Notes under the pieces: model-generated
Told to the model about the DNA's origin: nothing
Databases searched by the model: none
The model's input: the letters and a program-made list of their open reading frames with translations, nothing else
Made by a program: the position numbers and the translations under genes
Assembly (NCBI GenBank): GCA_017963105.1
Contig: JAGCTY010000086.1
Coordinates: forward strand, 1 to 49,700
Direction: 5' to 3'
DNA from: Lentisphaeria bacterium
Lineage (GTDB): Bacteria; Verrucomicrobiota; Lentisphaeria; Victivallales; UBA1829
DNA: 49,700 nt
In this document: positions 25,543 to 33,618 of the stretch, piece by piece
Numbering within the stretch: the first letter of the stretch is position 1
How the letters are laid out: the number at the start of each line of letters is the position of its first letter

Positions 25543-26199
25543 ATGAAACATCTCGCCATCCTCGCCGCCGCCTCGCTCGCGTTCCTTGCCGCGTTCACCT
25601 GCCCCGCGCAGGACGCCGCGGCCGCGAAAATCGACCCGAAACTTGAAGCGGTCGCCCTCCCCGCGCCCGCCAAAACCGGCGGCATGCCGCTCATGCAGGC
25701 GCTCGCGGAACGCAAGACCGTCCGCGACTACAAGCCCGGCGAACTTGACGCCGCCACGCTTTCCGAAATCCTCTACGCCGCAAACGGCGTGAACCGTCCC
25801 GACGGCAAGCGCACGATCCCGACCGCGATGAACAAGCAGGACCTCGAAGTCTATGTGGCGCTTCCGGGCGCGGCATACCACTACGATGCGAAGGAAAACA
25901 AGCTCGTACGCATCGACGCCGGAGACTTCCGCGCAGAACTCATCATGAACAAAAACATGGCGAACAGCTCCGCCTGCATCCTCGTCTACGCCAGCGATTC
26001 CACCAAGTTCCCGAACGACATCAAGTACCCCGCGATCCACGTGGGCGAAGCCTCGCAGGACGTGTACCTCTACGCCGCCTCGAAGGGACTCGGCACCGTC
26101 TCCCTTGGCATGTACGACGAAAAGGGCGTCCGCAAAGTCTTCAAGCTCGACGACAAGATGACCGTGATCCTCGCGCAGGCCGTCGGATTCCCGAAATAA
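25543..26199 (+). CDS. Exported nitroreductase-family protein
   Basis: A 218-residue flavin-dependent oxidoreductase fold. Residues 1-23 are a Sec signal peptide (LAILAAASLAFLAAFTCPAQ), so the mature enzyme should be periplasmic. The body shows the nitroreductase/SagB pattern: LMQALAERKTVRDYKPGEL with the FMN-phosphate-binding Arg residues, LSEILYAANGVNRPDGKR, and the C-terminal HVGEASQDVYLYAASKGLG. The ribosome binding site AAAGGAG is correctly spaced. Most nitroreductases are cytoplasmic; an exported form raises the question of how the flavin and electrons are supplied. It lies between panB and the pseudokinase, with short gaps (47 and 29 bases). Confidence 0.85.
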   Translation: MKHLAILAAASLAFLAAFTCPAQDAAAAKIDPKLEAVALPAPAKTGGMPLMQALAERKTVRDYKPGELDAATLSEILYAANGVNRPDGKRTIPTAMNKQDLEVYVALPGAAYHYDAKENKLVRIDAGDFRAELIMNKNMANSSACILVYASDSTKFPNDIKYPAIHVGEASQDVYLYAASKGLGTVSLGMYDEKGVRKVFKLDDKMTVILAQAVGFPK

Positions 26200-26228
26200 C
26201 CTGATCTTCCCTTCCCGGAGACTTCCAC

Positions 26229-28748
26229 GTGACGGACGATGAACTCAGACACGACGCAGTCGAAGCGGACAAAACGCCATCCGGCGCCGCGCCCGCGGAG
26301 CCCCCGTCCGCGCCGGCATCCGATCCAGAACGGACCATGGTCATGGATACGGATTCGGTTGACCGCACCATGGTCATGCAGGACGACGCGCCCGACCGCA
26401 CCATGGTCATGCAGGACGATTCGCCCGACCGCACCATGGTCATGCAGGACGGCGCGCCCGACCGCACCATCGTTCTGAGCCCGGAGAACGGCATCACGCG
26501 GGTGTCTTCCAACGAAACGCAGACCATACTCGGCGGAGCCCGTACGCGCATCCAGCACATCCTGCTCAACCCGACATCGATCCTTTCCTCCCTGACCGGT
26601 TCGGGCAAGCGCGACGTCGGCGCGGAAATCGACGGGATGGACCGCCACCGCGAACGCGCCGAAGTCGGGCACCAGGACGAGGCGCAGACGCACCTGGCCG
26701 ACCTGGAGGACCGGTTCGAGATCGAACGCAAGCTCGCCGAAGGGGGGCGTTATGTGGTCTCCATCGGGGAGGACCTCGGGCTCGAACGCGAGGTGGCCGT
26801 GTACTCGCTGCGCGACGAACGGCTCCTGGACCCGGACGAACGCGCCAGCTTCCTCGCCGAGGCCGAAATCTCGGCCCAGCTCGACCATCCGTCCGTCCTG
26901 CCCGTCTACAGCATCAACCGCGACTACCGCGGCGGGCTGCATTCCGCCGTGAAGCTGACCGACGGGACGGACCTCCGCAAATACGTGGACCGGATCACGT
27001 CGCATTACCGCGGCGCGGGCTTCCGCGCGTCGGAGGAGGCCGCCTCGCTGAGTTTCCGTCTTGAGCTCTTCCTCGGCATCACGGACGGCCTGGTCTACGC
27101 TCACAGCCGCGGCGTCATGCACGCGAACCTGCATCCGCAGAACATCCTGATCGGCGAATACCACGAAGTCTACATCAAAGGCTGGGGATACGCACATTTC
27201 ACCTCCGCGGCGAACGATCCCGCGCAGGAGAAGCGCAAAATGCCGGAAATCCTCGACCCGCGTTTCATCGCGCCCGAAATCGTTTCCGGCGGGGAACCTT
27301 CCATCCGTTCCGACATCTATGCCCTCGGCATGCTCCTCTACGAACTCGTCACGCTTCACCCGCCGTTCCCGGACGCCCCGGCTCCGGAGATCCTGGAGCT
27401 CCTCGGGGACGGCGTCCGGCCGACGCTCGAGCACCGGTTCGGCGGCGCGATCGACCCGGACATGAAGGCGATCATCCAGAAGGCCACCGCACCCGCCCCC
27501 GAAGACCGCTACGCATCCGTAAGCGATTTCGCCGACGACGTCCGCCGCTTCCTGCATTCGGATGAGGTCTCCGTGCGCAGGATCAGCCTGTCGAAACGCT
27601 TCGCGAAGCTCATCAGGGCGCACCACAGACGCATGTTCCTGGGATTCATGACGCTGATCTTCCTGGTCGGCGCGCTCATAGCGTACAACATCTTCAACGA
27701 CGTCCGGCTGGCGCAGATGTCCTATCTCGACGACCATGTGCTCGGCAAGGCTCAGTCCGCCTGCCGGAAAACCGCCCATCAGTTCAACCTTCAGGCCGAA
27801 AAGTTCAATGCCATGCTCGAATCCATCAAGTTCGAGACCGAGTTCCTGCTTTCCGGCCACATACAGGCGAGGAACAACGGCGAACAGTATCTGGCGCCGC
27901 CGGACGACAAGGCCGTCGCAGGGAACGCCGGGCTCCACACCGAGTATTCCCCGGCCTACGGCGACTCCGTCAGTTTCCGGAAGATCGAGGCCGGGCGCGC
28001 GGACGACCTGAACAATCCCGACTTCACGCGGCTCGGCATGCTCCAGCCCACCCTCTTCCGCTATATGCTCCAGGCCCCGCTGAACGCCCATGTCACCAAG
28101 GAAAACACGGACAAGCAGATCAACCGCCTCACGCAAAGCATCAGCCCGGTCTACCGCATTCAGATCGTGCTGGCCGACGGATCGTCCCTGCACTATCCTT
28201 ACACCGTAATGACGGAGTCTGAGCTTTCCGGCGAGACCTGCTGGTACGACCAGGCCATTGCCTCGCACAGGGACAAGGCGTTCTGGAATCTGCCCGCGAC
28301 AATCAAAGACGCCATTGCCGGGGCGGAACGCGTCGTCCTGCCCGTCTCGATCCCGCTGGGACCGCCGTCCAATCCGCTCGGCGCCGCGGCGATCCTCGTC
28401 TCCGGGCGCTACATCGACCAGATCCTGAAAGAAGCCGACAATCTCCCGCACGGAATCGCATCACAGTATTTTATCGCGAAGGACGGACACATCAAGATGG
28501 AACGCATGAACAACGGCCCCGACAAGCCGCCGACCGTCAACCTGGAAAAAGGGCAGTACCCCGATCCGTGGCTGACGGACTGGATGAACGGAAAGGAATA
28601 CGGCGCGATCATCCGCAAGGAGCCCGGCGGCCCGTTCGTCTACTGCTTTGCAGACGTCCCCGCAATGGAGGAATGGTACGTGGAAAAGATCCGTCTGCGC
28701 GATTTTCTGACGGATGCCGGACCCGACCGGAAAGGAGGCATCCGATGA
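26229..28748 (+). CDS. Receptor Ser/Thr pseudokinase with RTMVM repeats and Cache-like sensor
   Basis: An 839-residue membrane protein. The GTG start has GGAG eight bases upstream. Residues 34-83 are 11-residue repeats containing RTMVM. Residues about 160-440 are a Hanks-type kinase fold that lacks the catalytic landmarks: the beta-3 Lys is Tyr192 (EVAVYSL), the HRD-loop Asp is Asn300 and its Lys is His302 (HANLHPQN), and the DFG Asp is Lys317 (KGWG). APEIV and SDIYALGMLLYEL are intact, so the fold is kept while ATP chemistry is probably lost. One membrane helix lies at about 467-490. About 490-830 is a periplasmic Cache-like sensor ending WYVEKI. It overlaps the next kinase gene by four bases and shares its architecture, so I infer tandem duplication followed by divergence into a signalling partner. 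Confidence 0.85.
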   Translation: MTDDELRHDAVEADKTPSGAAPAEPPSAPASDPERTMVMDTDSVDRTMVMQDDAPDRTMVMQDDSPDRTMVMQDGAPDRTIVLSPENGITRVSSNETQTILGGARTRIQHILLNPTSILSSLTGSGKRDVGAEIDGMDRHRERAEVGHQDEAQTHLADLEDRFEIERKLAEGGRYVVSIGEDLGLEREVAVYSLRDERLLDPDERASFLAEAEISAQLDHPSVLPVYSINRDYRGGLHSAVKLTDGTDLRKYVDRITSHYRGAGFRASEEAASLSFRLELFLGITDGLVYAHSRGVMHANLHPQNILIGEYHEVYIKGWGYAHFTSAANDPAQEKRKMPEILDPRFIAPEIVSGGEPSIRSDIYALGMLLYELVTLHPPFPDAPAPEILELLGDGVRPTLEHRFGGAIDPDMKAIIQKATAPAPEDRYASVSDFADDVRRFLHSDEVSVRRISLSKRFAKLIRAHHRRMFLGFMTLIFLVGALIAYNIFNDVRLAQMSYLDDHVLGKAQSACRKTAHQFNLQAEKFNAMLESIKFETEFLLSGHIQARNNGEQYLAPPDDKAVAGNAGLHTEYSPAYGDSVSFRKIEAGRADDLNNPDFTRLGMLQPTLFRYMLQAPLNAHVTKENTDKQINRLTQSISPVYRIQIVLADGSSLHYPYTVMTESELSGETCWYDQAIASHRDKAFWNLPATIKDAIAGAERVVLPVSIPLGPPSNPLGAAAILVSGRYIDQILKEADNLPHGIASQYFIAKDGHIKMERMNNGPDKPPTVNLEKGQYPDPWLTDWMNGKEYGAIIRKEPGGPFVYCFADVPAMEEWYVEKIRLRDFLTDAGPDRKGGIR
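26328..26480 (+). repeat. 33-base tandem repeats encoding RTMVM units
   Basis: Three almost identical 33-base units (26361-26393, 26394-26426, 26427-26459) are flanked by a diverged unit (26328-26360) and a partial one (26460-26480). Each encodes 11 residues with a central RTMVM or RTIVL. Bases differ only at a few positions between the core units, so the expansion is recent or kept uniform. Confidence 0.9.
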
Positions 28749-30943
28749 ACCGCGGAACAACATCCGGGAAAGTCCATACCGTAACCTCGATCAATGTCGG
28801 GCTGAAGAACCTCAACCGCGAACAGGACACCACCGTCACATTCACGCACGTGGACCATTCCGTCGTCCGGTTCGACGACCAGCTGGACGTGAAGCTGGAG
28901 GACATCAACGCGGAATACCGGCCGGGCAAAGTCTTCGCCGAAGGCGGCCAGGGCATCATCCGCGAGGGGATGGATCTGAACCTGCGCCGGCTCGTGGCCA
29001 TCAAGACGCTGAAGCCCCAGCCCGAGGACCAGTTCTCGCGTGGCCAGTTCATCCAGGAGGCACGCGTCACCGCCCAGCTCAGCCATCCCGCGATCATTCC
29101 GATCTACTCGCTGAACACAGACGACAAGGACGGACTCCATCTCGTGATGAAACTCGTCGACGGCAAGACGCTGAAGGACTATCTGGAGCAGCTTGACTAC
29201 GAGTACCGCACGGTCGGCATCGAACAGTTCGACGAACGCAAGTCCCTGATGTACCGCCTCGAGGTCATCCTCCGCGTCTGCGACGCCCTGGACTACGCCC
29301 ACAACCGCAACATCATGCACTGCGACCTCAAGCCGGAAAACATCCTCATCGGCGAATTCCGCGAAACCTATATCATGGACTGGGGCATCGCGCGCCAGAT
29401 CGAGGAGCCCGGATACGATCCCGCCACCTGGGTGAAACCGAACACCATCTCCGGCACCCCGCGGTTCCTCTCCCCCGAAGCCATCCACGGCGAGCACACC
29501 GACCAGCGGGCCGACATCTACGCGCTCGGGCTCATCCTCTTCGAGGTCGTCACCCTCCGCGAAGCCTATATGGCGCGCACCAGCGCCGAGGTCGTCTCCA
29601 TGATCCGCGAAGGACGCATCGCCGAAACTCGCCATAAATACGGATTCAGGATCGACCCCGACCTGAAGGCCATCATCGCGAAGGCCACAGCCTACAACCG
29701 CGACGAACGATACCAGACTGTCCGCGAGCTCGGCATGGACATCCGCCGCTACATGGGCGGCGAGGAGACCACCGCGAACCCGTACCATCTCTTCGGGAAA
29801 CTCTCAGCCTTCGCCGCGCACCACAAACGCTCCTCTCTGATCTTCGCCGTCGTCTGCATCCTCACCCTGCTCCTGACGACCGGCATCACCTGCTACCGCC
29901 GGATCAGCATGATCGACGCCAGGCACAACTACAGCCTCGAACTCAGTGAAGCCCAGCTCAAATCCACAGCCAGCGCCGACTACATCGAAATGAATATCAC
30001 GCGCAACGCCCAGTTCCTTTCCGCAATCACATCCGAGTTCATCTTCCTCTACGAGACCGACATGGACGACGAGAACGACATCCCCGACTGCATGATGCCC
30101 GTCTCCTCCATGCGGAACGATGCGAAGGACCCGCCCGCCTCGCTGCTGTATTCCTCCGTGTACCACCGCAAGATCGATTTCTCGCATTTCGCGCACAAGA
30201 CCATCCACGGCGACAAGCTCACCGACATCGAGAAACGACGTCTGCATGTCCTTGCCCACCTCCGCAACCCCATCATGAACGTCTTCCTCGAACGCCTCCC
30301 GCGCAAGGTCGCGGACGCCTCGCCCTCGGACCGGAACGAGTATCTCCGCCTCACCGGAATCCCGCTCCACCTCCTGCTCTTCGGATTCCCGGACGGCCAG
30401 TACGTCGTGTACCCCGGCAGCGGAACATACGCGCCGAACTACGATCCGCGCGGACGCCACTGGTACAAGACCGCGCAGGAGGGCGACGGCGGGTTCGCAT
30501 GGAGCAAACCCTACCCCGGCAATACCGCCGCCGCGGGCTATCTGCTTTCCTGTAACGTCCCCATGCTCGACACCGCCGGCAAATTCCTCGGCGTCGCGGG
30601 CTTCGACCTGCACCTGAACACCATCATCCGCGACCTGAATTCGCACGGCAACACCGGGACAAACGTCCTGGAAAAATCCCTGATAGACGATTCGGGCCTG
30701 ATCCTCCTCTCAACAGGAGCCAGGTTCGCGGGCGCAATGGAAACGAACAAGGAAGACTCCCTCACCATCCGCTTCGACGACGCCGACCTCTTCCGCCAGT
30801 TCAAGGAGACCAAATACGGCACGATCTCCCGCATCGAGAACGGACGCAGATTCATCTACTGCGTGAACTACCTCCCCAGCCAGGACTGGTACTATTTCGA
30901 AAAGCTCGACGTCACCTCCGCCGTCCCCGACACCTTCTTCTGA
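28745..30943 (+). CDS. Receptor Ser/Thr protein kinase with periplasmic dCache sensor
   Basis: A 732-residue membrane kinase. Residues about 58-345 are a Hanks-type kinase domain with the catalytic residues present: FAEGGQGIIREG, K87 in LVAIKTLK, D194 and K196 in HCDLKPEN, D212 in MDWG, and SPEAIHG in place of APE. The HRD Arg is Cys, so it is a non-RD kinase. A single membrane helix (about 363-385) leads to a periplasmic dCache_1-type domain (YDPRGRHWYKTA, FLGVAGFDLHL) that would bind a small ligand. AAAGGAGG precedes the ATG, which overlaps the pseudokinase stop. It probably phosphorylates Ser/Thr on cytoplasmic targets; the RTMVM repeats of its neighbour are plausible substrates, an inference. 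Confidence 0.92.
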   Translation: MNRGTTSGKVHTVTSINVGLKNLNREQDTTVTFTHVDHSVVRFDDQLDVKLEDINAEYRPGKVFAEGGQGIIREGMDLNLRRLVAIKTLKPQPEDQFSRGQFIQEARVTAQLSHPAIIPIYSLNTDDKDGLHLVMKLVDGKTLKDYLEQLDYEYRTVGIEQFDERKSLMYRLEVILRVCDALDYAHNRNIMHCDLKPENILIGEFRETYIMDWGIARQIEEPGYDPATWVKPNTISGTPRFLSPEAIHGEHTDQRADIYALGLILFEVVTLREAYMARTSAEVVSMIREGRIAETRHKYGFRIDPDLKAIIAKATAYNRDERYQTVRELGMDIRRYMGGEETTANPYHLFGKLSAFAAHHKRSSLIFAVVCILTLLLTTGITCYRRISMIDARHNYSLELSEAQLKSTASADYIEMNITRNAQFLSAITSEFIFLYETDMDDENDIPDCMMPVSSMRNDAKDPPASLLYSSVYHRKIDFSHFAHKTIHGDKLTDIEKRRLHVLAHLRNPIMNVFLERLPRKVADASPSDRNEYLRLTGIPLHLLLFGFPDGQYVVYPGSGTYAPNYDPRGRHWYKTAQEGDGGFAWSKPYPGNTAAAGYLLSCNVPMLDTAGKFLGVAGFDLHLNTIIRDLNSHGNTGTNVLEKSLIDDSGLILLSTGARFAGAMETNKEDSLTIRFDDADLFRQFKETKYGTISRIENGRRFIYCVNYLPSQDWYYFEKLDVTSAVPDTFF

Positions 30944-31080
30944 TCCGCAGCCGGCCAATAGACCGCCCCCGCAGTCCATTCTGTCCATGCGCCCCCGCTC
31001 GCGGCGTTAACGCCTCCAACAGCCCTGCTCTTTTCTCCTCCGAAATCGCCTTTTTTCTTTGTTTTTTATGAAAAAGACGC

Positions 31081-31108
31081 TTGCATTCTATTACTTATGC
31101 GTTATATT
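31081..31108 (+). promoter_or_regulatory. Promoter of the dynamin-like cassette
   Basis: TTGCAT (31081-31086), 16 bases, TATATT (31103-31108), 97 bases before the first gene. Just after it, an imperfect hairpin (about 31118-31138, CGAC pairing with GTCG) followed by TTTT might act as a leader attenuator. The upstream region after the kinase gene (30944-31080) holds a perfect 12-base palindrome GGCGTTAACGCC at 31003-31014. Confidence 0.55.
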
Positions 31109-31205
31109 TTCGTAAAAAACCGACAAGCCGGGTCGTTTTGATTTCTTTTGAGTTCATTTCGGCAGTTTCTATTATCCCGATCGAACACAGGAACAGGAGG
31201 AAAAA

Positions 31206-31595
31206 ATGTTTCAATGCTTCAAAGTGCTCGCCAGTCTTTCCCGCGAAGACAACATCCTCGAAAAAATGGACGGCCACTACAAGCTGCTGGCAGAAAAACT
31301 GCAGGAAACGGAGCAGTTGTTGAAGCAGGCAGAAACACAAAACCAGTCCGTGAAGGAAATGACCGCGGAACTGGAAAAAAGGATGTCGAAAGACATAGCA
31401 GCCATTGAAAAAATCAAAGATGAATTCGGCAAATGTGAAAAAATGATTCAGGATAAGTTTCTCGAAATCAAAAGAAACGCAGAACAGTACACCGCCGACA
31501 TCGACGCAAGGGTGCAGTCCTATGAATCCAGGATCCCTGCCGTTTCGGAAAAATTGAAGGAACTGCGCGACACCGTAGCGGAATTTCAGAAATGA
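31206..31595 (+). CDS. Small coiled-coil protein of the dynamin-like cassette
   Basis: A 129-residue protein, almost wholly predicted coiled coil after the first 15 residues (KLLAEKLQETEQLLKQAE, EKRMSKDIAAIEKIKDEF, SEKLKELRDTVAEFQK). No enzymatic motif and no signal peptide are seen. The N-terminus MFQCFKVLASL is hydrophobic with one Cys and could be a membrane or protein contact. AGGAGG lies about six bases before the ATG. It is followed after 13 bases by the first GTPase and belongs to the same transcription unit. It may be an adaptor for the two large GTPases; in some Leo operons a small partner gene also precedes or is fused to a GTPase. The function is inferred from position only. Confidence 0.8.
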   Translation: MFQCFKVLASLSREDNILEKMDGHYKLLAEKLQETEQLLKQAETQNQSVKEMTAELEKRMSKDIAAIEKIKDEFGKCEKMIQDKFLEIKRNAEQYTADIDARVQSYESRIPAVSEKLKELRDTVAEFQK

Positions 31596-31608
31596 ACGGA
31601 GCTGAGCG

Positions 31609-33543
31609 ATGAATCAGTTCTTATCAGCTTTGCAAGACCTCGAATCGACCGTTCAGGGATTGCGATTCAAACGGGATCTCGGCTCGCTTCTGCCCGAATT
31701 CGAAATCATCCCGATCATAGAGGAGTATTCCGTTTACCTGAGGGCCCTGTCTTTTTGCAAAAAGATCGCCATGTCCGAATATCAGTATGTCCAGGGCGAA
31801 ATCAGACGGGTTCAGGAAATAGGACAAGAGATTCGGACGATTCAGGGAAAGACACAGCATATCAAAATCGTTTCGGCCAACGTATTACCCCAGGACCAGA
31901 ACGCCCCGGACCAGAAACAGGCGGCGGAAACCCTCCGGAAAACCATTGATGGATTCTCCCGTTCGCTGGAGAAATCCATAAACGAGATTCAAAAGGAAAC
32001 GGAACAGCTGAAAGACGATCTGTCCGTTTTCAAGATCGTGCTGTTCGGAAAAACGAAATCCGGGAAAAGCACCGTCCGGGAAGCGCTGACAAAGGGCAAA
32101 GGAAAAAGCATCGGCAAGGGCGGACAGAGTACGACGACCGACATTCATCAGTACGACTGGTATAATCTGAAAGTCTACGACACTCCGGGAAGCCTGTCCG
32201 TCCGCGACACGGAGGGAAAAAAGGACGGAATCGGGAAAGAGGAGCGCATGGCGTACGAACTCCTCCTGAAATCGGACATCGCCCTCTTCATGTTCATTTC
32301 CGACAACATCGAAAAAGCCGAACTCGACTATCTCCGGGAAATCCTCGAAAGAGGAAAAGACGTCCTCGTCCTGCTGAACGTGAAGTCCGACCTTTCGGAT
32401 TACAGGAAATTCAAACTGCGAAAGAAGGAAAAGGAGATTTCCGCGGAATTCCAGCGTGGCAACATCGAACGCATCCGCGAAGCCGTGGGAAACCGGAATC
32501 CGAAGATTCTTCCGTTTCACGCCCAGGCAGCTTTTTTCAGCCGGGGAAATAACCGGGAACTGAAAAAGTTCTACCAAACCAACGAGGTGACAAGAGCCGA
32601 GCTGTACGATCTTTCCAGATTCAGAGAGATCAGGAACTACCTCGTGGAAAACATCATCGAGCGCGGCGCGGCCATCCGGGCCGAAACGATCCGGGAATGC
32701 TTCATTTCCCATGTCAGGCACTTCTCCGAGGAAAACAGAAGGCCGATCGAACAATGCCGGGGCAACGTCGAGCAGGTTCTTGCTCTGATCCGGAAAACAA
32801 AACAGAAAATCGAAAACAAGATTTCCTCTTTCACCCGGAAACTCGAATCCGAACTCAGGACCAGGTTCCGGGATAGAGTCAACACATACAGTTTTGCGGA
32901 GAGGTGCATCGACCACGATTACGACAAATCGACGATTCAATTCCTTTGGGGATCTTATTTTTCGGAGGAGAACATCAAAGAAGTCGCCGGTGAAATCCTC
33001 ACCGATTTTTCCCGGACCATTTCCGAAGAGTTGGAGGAAATGTCCCGCCAGCTCGATTTCATCCTGGAAACCAATGAGGATTTCGAAGGGGTCGGGGCAA
33101 GTATCCTGCCCTGGAAAGAAGTTTTCCGGATCGGAGGAATCCTGACCGGGATCGGGGGATTTATCGCAGCATTCTTTTCCGGGCCTCTGGGGTGGGTCCT
33201 TGGCGGTTTGTCCGTTCTCTTCACCATTTTATCCAAACTGTTCAGCAGCAGAGAAGAAAGAATCCAGAAACTGAAAAGACAATTGGATGAATCCTTCGAC
33301 AGAAACATCAAGGATTTATCGGATCATCTTCGGGAGCATTGCAAAAAGAATGTTTTTCCGGTCATCAGAAGCAACCTCAACCTCGCGATCTCCACGCAGG
33401 AAGAACTGCTGAAAATCTGCGACGACTTTCTGGGACTCAACCAGAAACTCGACGAAATCGCCGAAGAGAACCGGAAGAAACTGGCGTCGCATATCAGGCA
33501 GCTCATCAAGGAGCAGGAAGCGCTGCTCGGTACGTTCGGTTGA
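31609..33543 (+). CDS. Dynamin-like GTPase 1 (LeoBC-like candidate)
   Basis: A 644-residue large GTPase. Residues 1-140 are helical. The G domain follows: G1 at 147-154 (GKTKSGKS, K153), G2-like STTTDIHQ, G3 D191-G194 (DTPG), G4 N257 (NVKSD). A long helical stalk comes next, then a hydrophobic segment at about 504-544 (GGILTGIGGFIAAFF) suited to membrane insertion, and a helical C-terminus. This order (G domain, helical bundle, paddle-like segment, return helix) is that of bacterial dynamin-like proteins. No transporter or toxin domain is present. It is encoded between the small coiled-coil protein and a second GTPase. Base composition is clearly more AT-rich than the neighbours, which suggests acquisition. 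Assignment to a LeoA/LeoBC (Eleos-like) group is plausible but unproven. Confidence 0.8.
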   Translation: MNQFLSALQDLESTVQGLRFKRDLGSLLPEFEIIPIIEEYSVYLRALSFCKKIAMSEYQYVQGEIRRVQEIGQEIRTIQGKTQHIKIVSANVLPQDQNAPDQKQAAETLRKTIDGFSRSLEKSINEIQKETEQLKDDLSVFKIVLFGKTKSGKSTVREALTKGKGKSIGKGGQSTTTDIHQYDWYNLKVYDTPGSLSVRDTEGKKDGIGKEERMAYELLLKSDIALFMFISDNIEKAELDYLREILERGKDVLVLLNVKSDLSDYRKFKLRKKEKEISAEFQRGNIERIREAVGNRNPKILPFHAQAAFFSRGNNRELKKFYQTNEVTRAELYDLSRFREIRNYLVENIIERGAAIRAETIRECFISHVRHFSEENRRPIEQCRGNVEQVLALIRKTKQKIENKISSFTRKLESELRTRFRDRVNTYSFAERCIDHDYDKSTIQFLWGSYFSEENIKEVAGEILTDFSRTISEELEEMSRQLDFILETNEDFEGVGASILPWKEVFRIGGILTGIGGFIAAFFSGPLGWVLGGLSVLFTILSKLFSSREERIQKLKRQLDESFDRNIKDLSDHLREHCKKNVFPVIRSNLNLAISTQEELLKICDDFLGLNQKLDEIAEENRKKLASHIRQLIKEQEALLGTFG

Positions 33544-33618
33544 TCGTTGCCGGACCGTTTTTCGTTCGGACACATATTCGAAAACACCCAAAACAACTTA
33601 CATAAAGGAAAAAATGAA

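Noticed and set aside
31003..31014. Perfect 12-base palindrome GGCGTTAACGCC as terminator of the kinase operon
   Set aside because: It has no loop-forming bases and no T run follows it closely; at most a protein-binding site.
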